Positions 29,853 to 40,279 of a DNA stretch of 64,000 bases are shown in pieces. This DNA comes from a bacterium. Its GTDB lineage: Bacteria; Verrucomicrobiota; Verrucomicrobiia; Limisphaerales; J093. Below the pieces are notes generated by a model. It saw nothing but the letters and a program-made list of their open reading frames with translations, did no database searches and was not told where the DNA came from. Position 1 is the stretch's first letter, and the number at the start of each line of letters is the position of its first letter. The translations under genes and the position numbers were made by a program. The stretch is taken from assembly GCA_021823625.1 (NCBI GenBank), contig JAKANS010000005.1:1-64000 (forward strand), written 5' to 3'.

Positions 29853-31358
29853 TCAGTCGGGCATCGCGAGGTGCAGCACTTCGGCGGCGGAGGCGGTACG
29901 AGGATCGAGTTCACCGGCGAGCCGGCCTTCCCGCATCACCAGCACGCGGTGGCTCAGCGCCAGGATCTCCGGCAGTTCGGAGGAGACCAGCAAGACCGCC
30001 ATGCCTTCGGCGGCGAGCCGTCGGATCAGCGCGTAGATGTCCGCCTTCGCTGCCACGTCGATGCCGCGCGTGGGTTCGTCGAGAATGAGGATGCGTGGCC
30101 GCGTCAGCAACGCGCGGGCGAGGAGTACTTTTTGCTGGTTGCCGCCGCTGAGCCGGCTGACCGGCTGCCGCGAGCCGGCCTCTTTGATCGCAAACGCGCG
30201 CACCTGCTCCGCTGCGATCCTGGCCTCGCGCGCGTGGTCGATGAACGGTCCCCGGCAAAATTGACGCAGACTTGCGAGCGTCATGTTCTCCCGCAAGGCG
30301 AGCTGGGGCACCAGACCTGATTCGCGCCGGTCCTCGGTAACCATCGCGATACCCAGGGCCAGGGCGTCACGCGGATGCTTCAGGCGCACCGGGTGGCCAA
30401 AGGCGCGTACCTCGCCTTCATCGGCCGGCGCCAGCCCGTAAATCGCGCTCGCCACCTCGGTGCGCCCGGCACCCATCAGACCGGCCAGCCCGACCACTTC
30501 GCCTTGCCGCACGGCGAAGCTCACGTCGCGGAAGCGGTGGCGGCGGCCCAGTCCCTGAACTTCGAGGGCGATTTCGCCGGTCACCGTTTCGGATCGGGTT
30601 GCGCTGACGGCGGCGGCGCGGCCCGCCATGAGTTCTACAAGTCGCGAAGCGGTCAGACCAGGGGCAGGCTCAGTTGTGATGTGCCGGCCGTCGCGGAGCA
30701 CGGTGACGCGGTCCGCGATCCGCAGCACTTCTTCGAGCCGGTGGGTGATGTAAAGCACGGCCACGCCATCGCGTTGGAGTTCGCCAACGATCGCCAAGAG
30801 CGCGTTCGCTTCCGGCTCGGAGAGTGCAGAAGTCGGTTCGTCCATGATGACCACGCGGGCGCGGTGAGCCAGGGCCCGGGCAATTTCCACCATCTGGCGT
30901 TCGGCCACGCTGAGCTCGCGCAACAGCCGCTCTGGTGGGATGTCGAGGCCGAGGCGATCCAGCCGGGTGGCCGCTTCGCGTTGAATCCGCCGGTGGTCCA
31001 GCCAGCCGGGAAAACAGATCACCGGCTCGCATCCCATGAGGATGTTGGCCGCCACGGTCAATTCCGGGAACCCCAGCAATTCCTGGTGGATCATCACGAT
31101 GCCGCGCGCGAGCGCCTCGTGCGGATTGCGCAGGCGGACGGCCTGGCCGTCGATTTGGATTTCGCCGGCATCGGGCGGGAAGTGCCCGGCCAGCAATTTC
31201 ATGAGCGTGGATTTGCCGGCGCCGTTTTCGCCCATGACGGCGTGCACTTCGCCCCAGACCACGTCCAGCGACACGCCTCGTAGAGCTGGCGTGCCGGCGA
31301 AAGCTTTCGCCAAGGCACAAGCTTGGAGCACGAGCGGCGTGGCGGCGGTGCGGGTCAT
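29853..31358 (-). CDS. sugar ABC transporter ATP-binding protein (RbsA-like, two NBDs)
   Basis: 'GENGAGKSTLMKLLAG', 'LSVAERQMVEIARAL', 'LSGGNQQKVLLARAL'. Confidence 0.96.
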   Translation of the reverse strand: MTRTAATPLVLQACALAKAFAGTPALRGVSLDVVWGEVHAVMGENGAGKSTLMKLLAGHFPPDAGEIQIDGQAVRLRNPHEALARGIVMIHQELLGFPELTVAANILMGCEPVICFPGWLDHRRIQREAATRLDRLGLDIPPERLLRELSVAERQMVEIARALAHRARVVIMDEPTSALSEPEANALLAIVGELQRDGVAVLYITHRLEEVLRIADRVTVLRDGRHITTEPAPGLTASRLVELMAGRAAAVSATRSETVTGEIALEVQGLGRRHRFRDVSFAVRQGEVVGLAGLMGAGRTEVASAIYGLAPADEGEVRAFGHPVRLKHPRDALALGIAMVTEDRRESGLVPQLALRENMTLASLRQFCRGPFIDHAREARIAAEQVRAFAIKEAGSRQPVSRLSGGNQQKVLLARALLTRPRILILDEPTRGIDVAAKADIYALIRRLAAEGMAVLLVSSELPEILALSHRVLVMREGRLAGELDPRTASAAEVLHLAMPD

Positions 31359-31596
31359 CGTTGTCGGATATGCGGTCTTCTGTTAGCCTGCGCTTCCGTC
31401 TGCTGGCAACGACTTTCCGCCATCGCCGGCCGACTTCCGAAAAACGGTTGACGCGGTGGGCCGGGCGCGAAAGATTGACGCCGTAACTCCAAATGACCGA
31501 ACTCCAAAAGTGCTTGCAGCCGCGCTTGGCCTGATCTGCGACGGTTGGCGTCTCCAGTCCTCAAACGCGGGCGCAAGCTCAACAAAGAAGTGTGGT

Positions 31597-34500
31597 ATGA
31601 AAAGCTGGCATAACCTTGGCGGTTTCGTGGGCGGCGGATTGCTCGTGGCGTGTCTGGGCGGCCTCTGGCCGGCCTCGGCCCGGGTGTTGGATGACTTCAA
31701 CGCGGCGCAGGCGAGCGGCTGGGAGGACTCGAACCCAGCCGGTCAGCCATTGCCGGGAGGGAAGCAGGCGAACGGCGTCTTTACCTTTGACTTGCCGGCC
31801 ATCGGGCAACCGTACTTCGTGGCCAGCACCAAGAAGACGGAGACCTTCGAACTGAAGGAGGGCCGCAATCTGGAATTCCGCGTGGACCTGGTCAGCGCCC
31901 TCGGCCCGGACTCCTACGCCGTGTTGGCGTTCATCCCCACGACGACCGGTGCCAACTCGTTGGCCGGCTACGGCATCGCGAAGTCGGAGACCGACTTCCT
32001 GATCACCAAGGGCATCAACAAATACTTCCTCGACGACGTGCCGTCGCCGGAGTTGAAGAACCAGAACGTTACCCTGACGCTCAACCTGACCGTCCGCAAC
32101 GGCAACGTCGAAATCACCGGCCAGGTCCTGGACAAAGATGACGGCAACCGGGTGATTTACGAAAGGCGCGTGGTGGACACGCCCGCGGCCGACATCATGT
32201 CCGATGGCACGGACGATCCGCCGGCGCCGTTCATCACCAGCGGCTATTTCGTGCTCTATCTTTACGCGGACAATGGCACCGAACCTGCCGGTTACCAGGT
32301 GGTTTATGACAACGCCGAAGTGCTGGTTTGCGATGCAACGGTGCTGGACGACTTCAACGCGGCCCAGGCCACCGGCTGGGAGGACTCCAATCCCGCCGGC
32401 CTGCCACTGCCGGGCGGCAAACAGGCCAACGGCGTATTCACGTTCGATTTGCAGGCGATCGGCCAGCCGTACTTCGTGGCCAGCACCAAGAAAACCAAGA
32501 CCTTCCAGTTGGACGAAGGCACCCGCAACGAGTTCGCCGTGGACATGGTCAGCGGACTGGGCATCGATTCGTTTACCGTGCTCGCGTTTATCCCGACCGC
32601 GACCGGGGCCAACTCCCTCGGCGGGTACGGCATCGCCAAGTCCGAGAGCGATCTGCTTATCACCAAGGGCATCAACAAGTACTTCTTCAACGAGAACGTG
32701 GACCCGCCGGTCAAGAATCAAAACGTGACCCTGGTGCTCACCCTGACCGTGCTCCACGGCAACGTCGTCATCCGCGGGCGTGTGTTGGACAAGGACGACC
32801 ACAACGCCGTTTTGTTCGACAAGACCTTCGTGGACACGCCTGCGGCCGATGTCATGGCCGACGGCGACGACGACCCGCCGGCTCCTTTTGTTGAGATGCC
32901 GGGCAATGTGGTGCTGTACCTTTATGCCGACGGCGGCCAGGATCCGGCCGGCTATCAGGTGGTTTACGACAACCTGATCGCCTCCACGCCTCCTTCCACC
33001 GCGAACGAACCGCCGGTGATCCTCGAGGTGACACCGAAGACCGGTGCGAGCTTCCTGGCCGCACCCACGACGTTGTCGTTCAAGGTGTCGGATGACAAAC
33101 CGATCGCCGACTCGGGGGTGTCCGTCAGCTTGAACGGGCAGCTCATCACCACGGCCAACGGCCTGACCCTGAGCGCCGCCGGAACCACGCGGGTGGCGAC
33201 CCTGGCCGGGCTTGGCGCCAACACGAATTACGTGGCCGAACTGACGGTGGTGGATTCGGACAACGTTACCCGCTCCGAAACGACGTATTTCGACACCTTC
33301 GTGGCCACCGATCGCGTGACGGAAATCGAGGACTACAACTTCGATTCCGGATCCTATTTCAACAACCCGGTGCGGACCCCCGAAGGTTGGGGCCAGGACA
33401 ACAACTCGTACGTGGATCGGGTGGGGGTTGAAGGCACGGATTTCCACGACACCCGGACGGCTCCGAGTGGGGCCGACACGCTCTATCGAACGCAGGATCC
33501 GGTGCGCATGGCGCACACGCTGGATAAGCCGCGCCCGCAGTTCGACCCGGACAACTTTGTCTTCGACTACGACGTGGGTGACCTCGCCGCCGGCGAATGG
33601 CTCAATTACACGCGCGAGTTCACCGCGGGTTCATACGAGGTGTACTTGCGCGAGGCGGTGGTGAACTTCGTGCAGGCGGACAGCGTGCTGGAACAGGTCA
33701 CCAGCAGCGCCAGCACCCCGGATCAGACCACCACGCAGTTGGGCACTTTCTTCGGCAAGCTTAGCGGCTACACGTTCCGCAACGTGCCGCTGACCGACGG
33801 CACCGGCCTGAACAAAGTAGTGCTCAAGCTGTCCGGCAAAACAACGCTCCGTCTGCGCCACCTGACCGCGGACACGGATTCGGCGAACCGATATTTAAAC
33901 TACCTCATCTTCGTGCCCGTCTCGGACACGGGCGTTCAGCGGGCCACAATCACGTCGCTGCTGCCGACCCCGAGTTCCACGGTGCAGACCGTGACTCCCA
34001 CGATTGAGGCGGTGATCAAGAACCGCGACACCAGCGTGGACACCGCGACCATCCGGCTTGAAGTCAACGGCCAGACGGTGACCCCGACCATCACGCCGGA
34101 CGCCTCGGGCGCGACGGTCTCGTGGGCGATGTCTCCGCTGCCGGCTTCGGGCGCCGCCAACACCGCCAAGCTCAGCTTCAAGGACAACCAGACGGTCGAA
34201 AGCGTCACGGAATGGAGCTTCGTGGTAACGTACAAGCACCTTGATCCGGCGAACCGCCGGAGCGGCCCAGGGCAGGATCGGGGCTTCCAAGTACGCATGG
34301 TTCAGGCCCCCGCTGGATCCAATCTGGAAAACAGCCTCGACCGTGCCGAAGCCCAGCTCGCGGCCAACTCCACCATCCCGGTCTATGTGGACACGAACGT
34401 CGTGGAACAGGTGGTCAACATGTCCCAGGACGGATCGTCTGCGGGCAATTTCCCTGACAAGTACATCGTGCCCGGCTTGGATGACTTCAACGGGACGGAC

Positions 34501-35037
34501 GATTTCGTCGTGGAGGCCCGAGCTTGGCTCGAGTTGTCCGCAGGCGTGCATCGCTTCGGCGTCGTCAGCGACGACGGATACAAGATCTCTTCGGGCGCGA
34601 AGACCTCGGACAAGGAGCCAATCCTCGGCTTCCACAACGGCGGACCGGCCAACGAAACCTCCGACTTCGTCGTGCCACAGGCCGGGTTCTACCCCTTCCG
34701 CATGATCTGGTACGAACGCGGCGGCAGTGCTTACGCGGAATGGTTTTCGCAGGACACGGCCACGGGCGAAAAGACGCTCATCAACGATCCCAGCTCGACG
34801 AAGGCCATCAAAGCCTACCTTAATGTCGCGGCCGAGCCGGCCATCAAGCTGCAGTTCGTGGATCACCTCGGCGACGCGTTCGGCGACGACAACGCCGCAG
34901 TCGTGAACACCACCTCCAAGACCATCACCACCCCGGTCGGCGGCAGCACACGCTTTTACCGGCTGCGCAGCGACACCGCGCACACGCTCAAGACGATCCA
35001 TCTCGAAGGTGGCAACGTCGTCTTGACCTACGAATAG
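31597..35037 (+). CDS. large secreted protein: tandemly duplicated ~219-aa domain plus C-terminal PA14-like region
   Basis: 'VLDDFNAAQ(A/T)GWEDSNPAG.PLPGGKQANGVFTFDL' occurs twice; 'GVHRFGVVSDDGYKISSG...FYPFRMIWYERGGSAYAEWF'. Confidence 0.8.
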   Translation: MKSWHNLGGFVGGGLLVACLGGLWPASARVLDDFNAAQASGWEDSNPAGQPLPGGKQANGVFTFDLPAIGQPYFVASTKKTETFELKEGRNLEFRVDLVSALGPDSYAVLAFIPTTTGANSLAGYGIAKSETDFLITKGINKYFLDDVPSPELKNQNVTLTLNLTVRNGNVEITGQVLDKDDGNRVIYERRVVDTPAADIMSDGTDDPPAPFITSGYFVLYLYADNGTEPAGYQVVYDNAEVLVCDATVLDDFNAAQATGWEDSNPAGLPLPGGKQANGVFTFDLQAIGQPYFVASTKKTKTFQLDEGTRNEFAVDMVSGLGIDSFTVLAFIPTATGANSLGGYGIAKSESDLLITKGINKYFFNENVDPPVKNQNVTLVLTLTVLHGNVVIRGRVLDKDDHNAVLFDKTFVDTPAADVMADGDDDPPAPFVEMPGNVVLYLYADGGQDPAGYQVVYDNLIASTPPSTANEPPVILEVTPKTGASFLAAPTTLSFKVSDDKPIADSGVSVSLNGQLITTANGLTLSAAGTTRVATLAGLGANTNYVAELTVVDSDNVTRSETTYFDTFVATDRVTEIEDYNFDSGSYFNNPVRTPEGWGQDNNSYVDRVGVEGTDFHDTRTAPSGADTLYRTQDPVRMAHTLDKPRPQFDPDNFVFDYDVGDLAAGEWLNYTREFTAGSYEVYLREAVVNFVQADSVLEQVTSSASTPDQTTTQLGTFFGKLSGYTFRNVPLTDGTGLNKVVLKLSGKTTLRLRHLTADTDSANRYLNYLIFVPVSDTGVQRATITSLLPTPSSTVQTVTPTIEAVIKNRDTSVDTATIRLEVNGQTVTPTITPDASGATVSWAMSPLPASGAANTAKLSFKDNQTVESVTEWSFVVTYKHLDPANRRSGPGQDRGFQVRMVQAPAGSNLENSLDRAEAQLAANSTIPVYVDTNVVEQVVNMSQDGSSAGNFPDKYIVPGLDDFNGTDDFVVEARAWLELSAGVHRFGVVSDDGYKISSGAKTSDKEPILGFHNGGPANETSDFVVPQAGFYPFRMIWYERGGSAYAEWFSQDTATGEKTLINDPSSTKAIKAYLNVAAEPAIKLQFVDHLGDAFGDDNAAVVNTTSKTITTPVGGSTRFYRLRSDTAHTLKTIHLEGGNVVLTYE
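31684..32973. repeat. in-frame tandem duplication, period 657 bp (31684-32340 and 32341-~32973)
   Basis: near-identical start sequences at 31684 and 32341; protein repeats align along their length. Confidence 0.9.
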
Positions 35038-35147
35038 CGGCGGCTTCACGCGCTCTCAGGGCGGCCGGCAGAGAATGCCGGCCGCCCGGCGCATTTTCTG
35101 ATTTGCCAGCCGCGTGCCTGTGGCACCATTCGCCCTCCGGATTGCCC

Positions 35148-36281
35148 ATGAGCCAGGACAATCTCTTGATCGTGGCCGACAGCGCCCGCTGCGCCGATTT
35201 GCGCTACGCGGTGGGGCTGTGCGTGCCGGCGCCGTTCATTTACCTGCGCGTGAATGGGCGCGGGTACGCGGTGCTGGGCGACGCGGAACTGGACCGGGTC
35301 GGGCGGCAGGGGCGGAAATGCCGGGTGCTGTCCCTTTCACGCTGTCAACGCCAGCTCCGCCGTGCGGGCGAAAAACACCCCGGCTTGGCGGCGGTGATTC
35401 GCCTGCTGGTCGGCAAGAAAGACGCGGGGCGTCTGCTGGTTCCGGCGGACTTTCCGCTCGGCCTGGCGCGGGAACTCCGCCACCTCAAAGTCCGGGTGCG
35501 GCCGCGGACGGGCGAGTTGTTTTTCCCCGAGCGCGAATTCAAGTCCGCCGAGGAAATGGAAATGATTCGCGCCGCCGTCGTGATGGCGGAGGTGGGGTTG
35601 GCGGAGGCGATCCAGGCACTCAAGGACTCGAAGATCGGCCCGCGTGAGCAACTCATTTACCACGGCTCGCCCCTCACCGCCGAGAAACTGCGCGGGATCA
35701 TTCAGGTGGCGATTCTTCAGGCCGGCGGGCAGGCCAGCCGGACGACTGTGGCCGGCGGGCGCCAGGGATGCGACTTGTACGAGATCGGTTCCGGCCCGCT
35801 GCCGGCGCACCGGCCGATAACCCTGCAGGTGTTCCCTCGGTCCGAGAAAACCGGTTATTACGCCAACATTGCCCGCACGGTGGTTCGCGGCCGCGCCTCT
35901 GAACCGGTGCGAAAACTCTACGCCGCGGTGAAGGACGCCCAGGAAATCGCGCTGGACCGGTTGTGCGATGGCGCGCGCGCGCGCGAAGTTCACGCCACGG
36001 TGCAGGATCACTTCGTCCGGGAAGGCTTCCGCACCAGCCGGGCCAAAGGGGCGCAGCGTGGCTTCCTGCACGCCACCGGCCACGGCCTCGGCCTTGCGCC
36101 TAGCGAACCGCCGCACCTCACAGCCGCCAGCGACGAAGTCTTGCGGCCAAGTCAGGTCGTGGCTCTGCATCCGGCTCTGTACTATCCCGAGTTCGGCGGG
36201 GTGCGCGTCGGCGACGTGGCGGTGGTCACGCGCAACGGCGCCCGCAACTTAACCCAGTTCGAGAAGGTCTTGGAAGTGTGA
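35148..36281 (+). CDS. M24-family (Xaa-Pro aminopeptidase-like) peptidase
   Basis: 'FKSAEEMEMIRAAVVMAEVGLAEAI', 'FLHATGHGLGLAPSEPPHL', 'VVALHPALYYPEFGGVRVGDVAVVT'. Confidence 0.88.
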   Translation: MSQDNLLIVADSARCADLRYAVGLCVPAPFIYLRVNGRGYAVLGDAELDRVGRQGRKCRVLSLSRCQRQLRRAGEKHPGLAAVIRLLVGKKDAGRLLVPADFPLGLARELRHLKVRVRPRTGELFFPEREFKSAEEMEMIRAAVVMAEVGLAEAIQALKDSKIGPREQLIYHGSPLTAEKLRGIIQVAILQAGGQASRTTVAGGRQGCDLYEIGSGPLPAHRPITLQVFPRSEKTGYYANIARTVVRGRASEPVRKLYAAVKDAQEIALDRLCDGARAREVHATVQDHFVREGFRTSRAKGAQRGFLHATGHGLGLAPSEPPHLTAASDEVLRPSQVVALHPALYYPEFGGVRVGDVAVVTRNGARNLTQFEKVLEV

Positions 36282-36381
36282 CCGCGCGGGGCCGTTCCGC
36301 GCCGGTGAGACGCTGATCCGTGTTGCCGTAACCTCGTTGTATTTGATCCAACGTGTTATCCATAAGCATTTGGGGATAGGC

Positions 36382-36409
36382 TTGCACTTGGCAGGCAACC
36401 GGCTAAATT
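36382..36409 (+). promoter_or_regulatory. possible sigma70-like promoter upstream of the YugP-like gene
   Basis: TTGCAC-16 nt-TAAATT. Confidence 0.3.
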
Positions 36410-36471
36410 AGGCGCGCGCGCGAGCGACCGGCTTCAGGCCGGTGGCTGCGGAATGTCGAAAGGAAACGACC

Positions 36472-37197
36472 ATGATGCCTGGACTCTTTTTCGGACCGTG
36501 GGATTGGCTGATGATTCCCGGTCTGCTGATCGGTATGTGGGCGCAGTTCAAACTGATGTCCACCTACAACCGTTACGTGCGCCAACCGGTCGAGACCGGG
36601 GTGACGGGCGCTGACGCGGCGCGCGAGATTCTTGACCGCGCCGGTCTGCGGCAGGTGCCGGTCCAGCCCGTGCCTGGCCACCTGACCGATCACTACGATC
36701 CAATCAAACGCGCGCTCTTCCTGTCCGAAGAGAACTACCACGGACGGTCCATCGCCGCGGTGGGGGTGGCGGCTCACGAAGCGGGCCACGCGCTCCAGCA
36801 CAAAGAGGCTTATGCGCCGCTGCAGTTCCGGATGATGATGGCGCCCGCGACCGGCATCGCCAGCACGGCGGTGTGGTTGATCCTGGGCGCGGGCTTCATG
36901 CTGATGATGTTCCGCATCATCACCCCCAGCCTGTTCGGGGCGCTGCTGCCTTACGCGATCGGCGCCTTCGCTTTTGTGACGCTGTTTCAGTTGGTGACGT
37001 TGCCGGTCGAATACGATGCGAGCCGGCGCGCCAAAGTGCAGTTGTCCCAGCTCGGGATCGTCCGCAGCCATGAAGCGGGAGCGGTGAGCGAAGTGCTGGG
37101 GGCGGCGGCCCTCACCTACGTCGCCGCGTTGGTGGCGTCCGTGCTGCAGTTGCTGCGCTTGGTCATGATCGCGCGCGGTTTCAGCCGAAACAACTAG
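36472..37197 (+). CDS. zinc metallopeptidase, YugP-like
   Basis: 'VAAHEAGHALQHKEAYAPLQFR', N-terminal TM, 'TLPVEYDASRRAK'. Confidence 0.92.
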   Translation: MMPGLFFGPWDWLMIPGLLIGMWAQFKLMSTYNRYVRQPVETGVTGADAAREILDRAGLRQVPVQPVPGHLTDHYDPIKRALFLSEENYHGRSIAAVGVAAHEAGHALQHKEAYAPLQFRMMMAPATGIASTAVWLILGAGFMLMMFRIITPSLFGALLPYAIGAFAFVTLFQLVTLPVEYDASRRAKVQLSQLGIVRSHEAGAVSEVLGAAALTYVAALVASVLQLLRLVMIARGFSRNN

Positions 37198-37372
37198 CCC
37201 GCGCCCCGGTTAGCTTCGAGGCACCGGCGACCGCCAATTGCAGGTTGCCGGTGCCTTTCCGTTTTCCTTGACCCGGCCTGGTCAATCCTTTTCCCTTGCC
37301 ATGAAGCTGAACGTTGCCCCTTTGACCTCGCGGCTTCACCGAACGTCCGACTCGACTCTGTTGGGGAATCGG

Positions 37373-38032
37373 ATGAAACAAACGTTTGAGTTGGCCATAG
37401 TTGATGACGATCTCTCGATCCTCGACTCCCTCAGCCAGGTTTTCGTGGCCGAGGCCGATTTTGGGGTAGGCCGGGTGTATTCATCACCGGCTTTGGCGTT
37501 GCGAGAAATACCGCAGTACAGGCCAGCCTTGGCCATCATCGACCTCTGGCTGCCCCGTTTAGATGGGATCGAACTCACCCGGCAATTGACCGCTCAATGC
37601 GGCGGCCTCAAGGTGCTCATGTACACCGCGTGCGCCGATCCGCAGATCGTCCTTCAGGCCATGAACGCCGGGGCCTTGGGCTACGTCATCAAACCGGTGC
37701 CAACAGTTCAGTTGCTGGAAGCTGTCCGCACCGTTGTCTCCGGGAAGCCCTTTTTCCCTCCGGGCGTGGTCGATCTCCCGGTCCAGGCGATTCAAAGTCC
37801 GGCGCTGGCCTGGCACGGGCTACCCATCTCCCCACAACAATTGGAAATTCTCAAGCGCTACTTCCAAAACTTCACCTACCAACAAATGGGAGACAAGCTC
37901 CACATCTCCCCTCGAAGCGTCGATCCGCAAATGAGCCGAATACGGATCAAATTAAAGGCACACACTCGCCGCGACCTTCAGGAAAAAGCTATCCACATTC
38001 TCCATCCTCCTCCTGGTGGGCTGCCGGTTTGA
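37373..38032 (+). CDS. response regulator with receiver and LuxR-type HTH output (divergent)
   Basis: 'AIVDDDLSILDSL', 'LAIIDLWLPRLDGIELTRQL', 'KRYFQNFTYQQMGDKLHISPRSVDPQMSRIRIKL'. Confidence 0.75.
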   Translation: MKQTFELAIVDDDLSILDSLSQVFVAEADFGVGRVYSSPALALREIPQYRPALAIIDLWLPRLDGIELTRQLTAQCGGLKVLMYTACADPQIVLQAMNAGALGYVIKPVPTVQLLEAVRTVVSGKPFFPPGVVDLPVQAIQSPALAWHGLPISPQQLEILKRYFQNFTYQQMGDKLHISPRSVDPQMSRIRIKLKAHTRRDLQEKAIHILHPPPGGLPV

Positions 38033-38299
38033 CCGCCAAACCAATGTGCCGCCTTTGAATGCAATGGCTCCGAGGCCGTGTACGTAATTTTGTACGGTTG
38101 CAGGAAAAGCGGTTTTGGTGTAAGAAACGCACTTGTGAACGCAGCCCATGATCCAAACGTCCCTGCGAGGCTTGGCTTTGAACGGACGAATTGGGACAAG
38201 CCCCCAGGCGGCGGATCAGGTGCCATCGGCGCGGCCCAAAGCGCGCCAATTCCCCGGAGCCGCGCCTCGGCGGAGCGCCATAAATCTCTTTCCTTTGAA

Positions 38300-38510
38300 A
38301 GCTGCCGGCTCTCGCACCCGATCAGTTTCCTGGACGAAACCGCGCCTCAGAAAAAGGCCAAACCCAAAGGGGTGATCGGGCCGGAAATGTGGGTGAAAAT
38401 CGGCGACCCGCGCCCGGCCGATCCGGGCGAGCTGAGTTTCCTGGCCCTGGACACCAGTTCGCCTTACCTAGCGGAATACACCGGCCCCCAGGCCGGCAAA
38501 ACCGCCCCAA
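38300..38510 (+). pseudogene. fragment of a conserved cytosolic family ('WVKIGDP.PADPGEL.FLALDT.SPY')
   Basis: 'HPISFLDETAPQKKAKPKGVIGPEMWVKIGDPRPADPGELSFLALDTSSPYLAEYTGPQAGKTA' then abrupt loss of similarity. Confidence 0.5.
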
Positions 38511-38566
38511 TGCTTATCCCTTTGACACCGGTGACGGTTTTGGCAGCGTTCGGTCATGGCACGTCT

Positions 38567-38574
38567 CAACTTGG
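38567..38574. repeat. 8-bp target site duplication CAACTTGG (left)
   Basis: identical to 39989-39996. Confidence 0.85.
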
Positions 38575-39988
38575 GAGGTTGTCAAATTCTTAGTTGAAAA
38601 TTCTCTGAGCGGCCCGAGGTGGTTCATGTTAAAAAAGCTTTTAGAGTGAATTCGTCGTAGCGTGTTCGGCTTCAATGTTCGCCAGGACTGCACGGATGGC
38701 CTCATGGCCTTTAATGGTTCGGAAGCTCCGCTCCGCGTAGAGCAGCACGCTGGCCAGCCAGCGCCGAGCCATCCTGGAATTGCGATAGCGTTTGATGTTT
38801 TTCTCACAGGCCCGCACCCGCGAGAAGAGGCTCTCGATGGGGTTGGTCGCGTGCAGCGTCGTGCGCAGCAGCGCCGGGGCCTTAAGTCGGTGCAGCGTCA
38901 GCAGTTCCTGGAACGCTTCTAACAAGGAATCGGCCGCCGACTCGTTGATGGCCCGCAGCCACTGCTCCAGCTCCCCCAGCAGTTTCTCGGCTTCTTTGTA
39001 ATCGTTCTGCTCCAGCGCCACCCGAAAACGGCGGTGGGCTTCCTTGCGGTATTTCTTGGGCCGATGGGCCTGGAGATTGCGGTCCTTGTGGATCGTGCAT
39101 CGCGGCACCAGCAGCTTGCGCCCGTAGCGGTCTTTAAGCGCCTTGGCCGTGCCTTTGCCCCCGTCAATGATGAAGAGCACCTTGGCATTGAGTTTGAGGC
39201 CGCGCTGCTCCAAATCCGCCAGCAACATTTCCCCGATCTCGGCGTTTTCGGTGGCTCCCTCCCAGAAGCCCAGCGCCCGCTTCTGGCCGCCGATATCCAG
39301 CCCCAGGGCCACCACGAAGGCCGTGCCGCCCCGATGCCCCGTGTCCAGGAACATCGCAAAGGGCGCGAAGTCCTCCAGACGCCGCTCGCGAAACTCTTTG
39401 AGCTTTTGGGTCGTCGCTTCCACCAGGCGCTCAGAAACAGCGCTGGGCGATACGCCAAAAGCCTGGGCCGCCCCCCCCACCGTTTCCCGATAACGCCGCG
39501 CCGAGAGCCCTGCCAGCGACTGACCCAGCAACTGCTCGGAGAAGCCCTCCGTGTCTCGCATCGCCTCGTAGCTCTTGAGGCTGACCTCCTGGCCCCCGCG
39601 CCGCAGCCGCGGCCGTTCTACCGCCGCCTTCTGGCCCCCGATGAGCACGGACCCCGCCTCCGAGGCCCATTTGTACAAGCCCTCCCGCCGGGGTTGGTCA
39701 TCCGGGCCAGCTCGTTCCTCGCGTTCCGCGTAGAGGATGAACTCGGCCAGTTCCCGCCCCAACTCCAGCGTCACCTCGTTGAGGGCCCGGCTGCCGGTTT
39801 GCATGATGTCGTGCATCCGCTGACGCATCCGCTCCTGATCGGTGATTTGCCGAAATCCGGCCATTGCTTTTTTCCGATTCTTAGTCTCAACTTTCATGGT
39901 GTGGCTCCTGTCTTGTTTTTTTGTTCAGCGTGGTTGTTACCACGCCGGGAGCCACTCTTCAAATTTCAACTGAATTCAGGATAACCTC
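38575..39988. mobile_element. IS256-family insertion sequence, ~1414 bp, imperfect TIRs starting GAGGTT(A/G)TC
   Basis: 8-bp TSD on both sides; imperfect inverted ends GAGGTTGTC..AATTC..AGTTGAAA..GAGCGGC / GAGGTTATC..AATTCAGTTGAAA..GAGTGGC. Confidence 0.88.
38641..39897 (-). CDS. IS256/mutator-family transposase
   Basis: 'MFLDTGHRGGTAFVVALGLDIGGQKRALGFWEGATENAEIGEMLLADL', 'TTLHATNPIESLFSRVR'. Confidence 0.96.
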   Translation of the reverse strand: MKVETKNRKKAMAGFRQITDQERMRQRMHDIMQTGSRALNEVTLELGRELAEFILYAEREERAGPDDQPRREGLYKWASEAGSVLIGGQKAAVERPRLRRGGQEVSLKSYEAMRDTEGFSEQLLGQSLAGLSARRYRETVGGAAQAFGVSPSAVSERLVEATTQKLKEFRERRLEDFAPFAMFLDTGHRGGTAFVVALGLDIGGQKRALGFWEGATENAEIGEMLLADLEQRGLKLNAKVLFIIDGGKGTAKALKDRYGRKLLVPRCTIHKDRNLQAHRPKKYRKEAHRRFRVALEQNDYKEAEKLLGELEQWLRAINESAADSLLEAFQELLTLHRLKAPALLRTTLHATNPIESLFSRVRACEKNIKRYRNSRMARRWLASVLLYAERSFRTIKGHEAIRAVLANIEAEHATTNSL

Positions 39989-39996
39989 CAACTTGG
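39989..39996. repeat. 8-bp target site duplication CAACTTGG (right)
   Basis: identical to 38567-38574. Confidence 0.85.
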
Positions 39997-40270
39997 CCGC
40001 GACTTTTGAGAACGAAAACTCTGTCTGCGCTGGTTTGCAAGCCGACAAACAACCGTGCGACCTCACCAAAGTGGTTTTCCAGGTTTCGGTAGGCGCGAGC
40101 GCAAAGCTCCTTGGGCACCGACTTCGATGTTCCATTCGGCCGCACCAAATGAGTTGGCCTGCAACTTTGCGCGTTCACCGGTGCCGGAGCGACGCCAAGC
40201 GTCTAAACTGGCCACCTTAATGACATCACACACCCGACTGGCCGTCTTGCCAAGAAACAAGAGGCAGGTG
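39997..40270 (-). pseudogene. 3' continuation of the Eco57I-type RM enzyme, separated by a MITE and frameshifted
   Basis: 'TTYTCLLFLGKTASRVCDVIKVASLDAWRRSG...AAEWNIEVGAQGALRSRL' and, in another frame, 'LENHFGEVARLFVGLQTSADRVFVLKSRGQVG'. Confidence 0.85.
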
Positions 40271-40279
40271 TAGGTCGTA

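Noticed and set aside
31579-33516. 645-aa minus-strand ORF
   Set aside because: Antisense to the duplicated-domain secreted protein; apparent repeats just mirror the sense-strand duplication.
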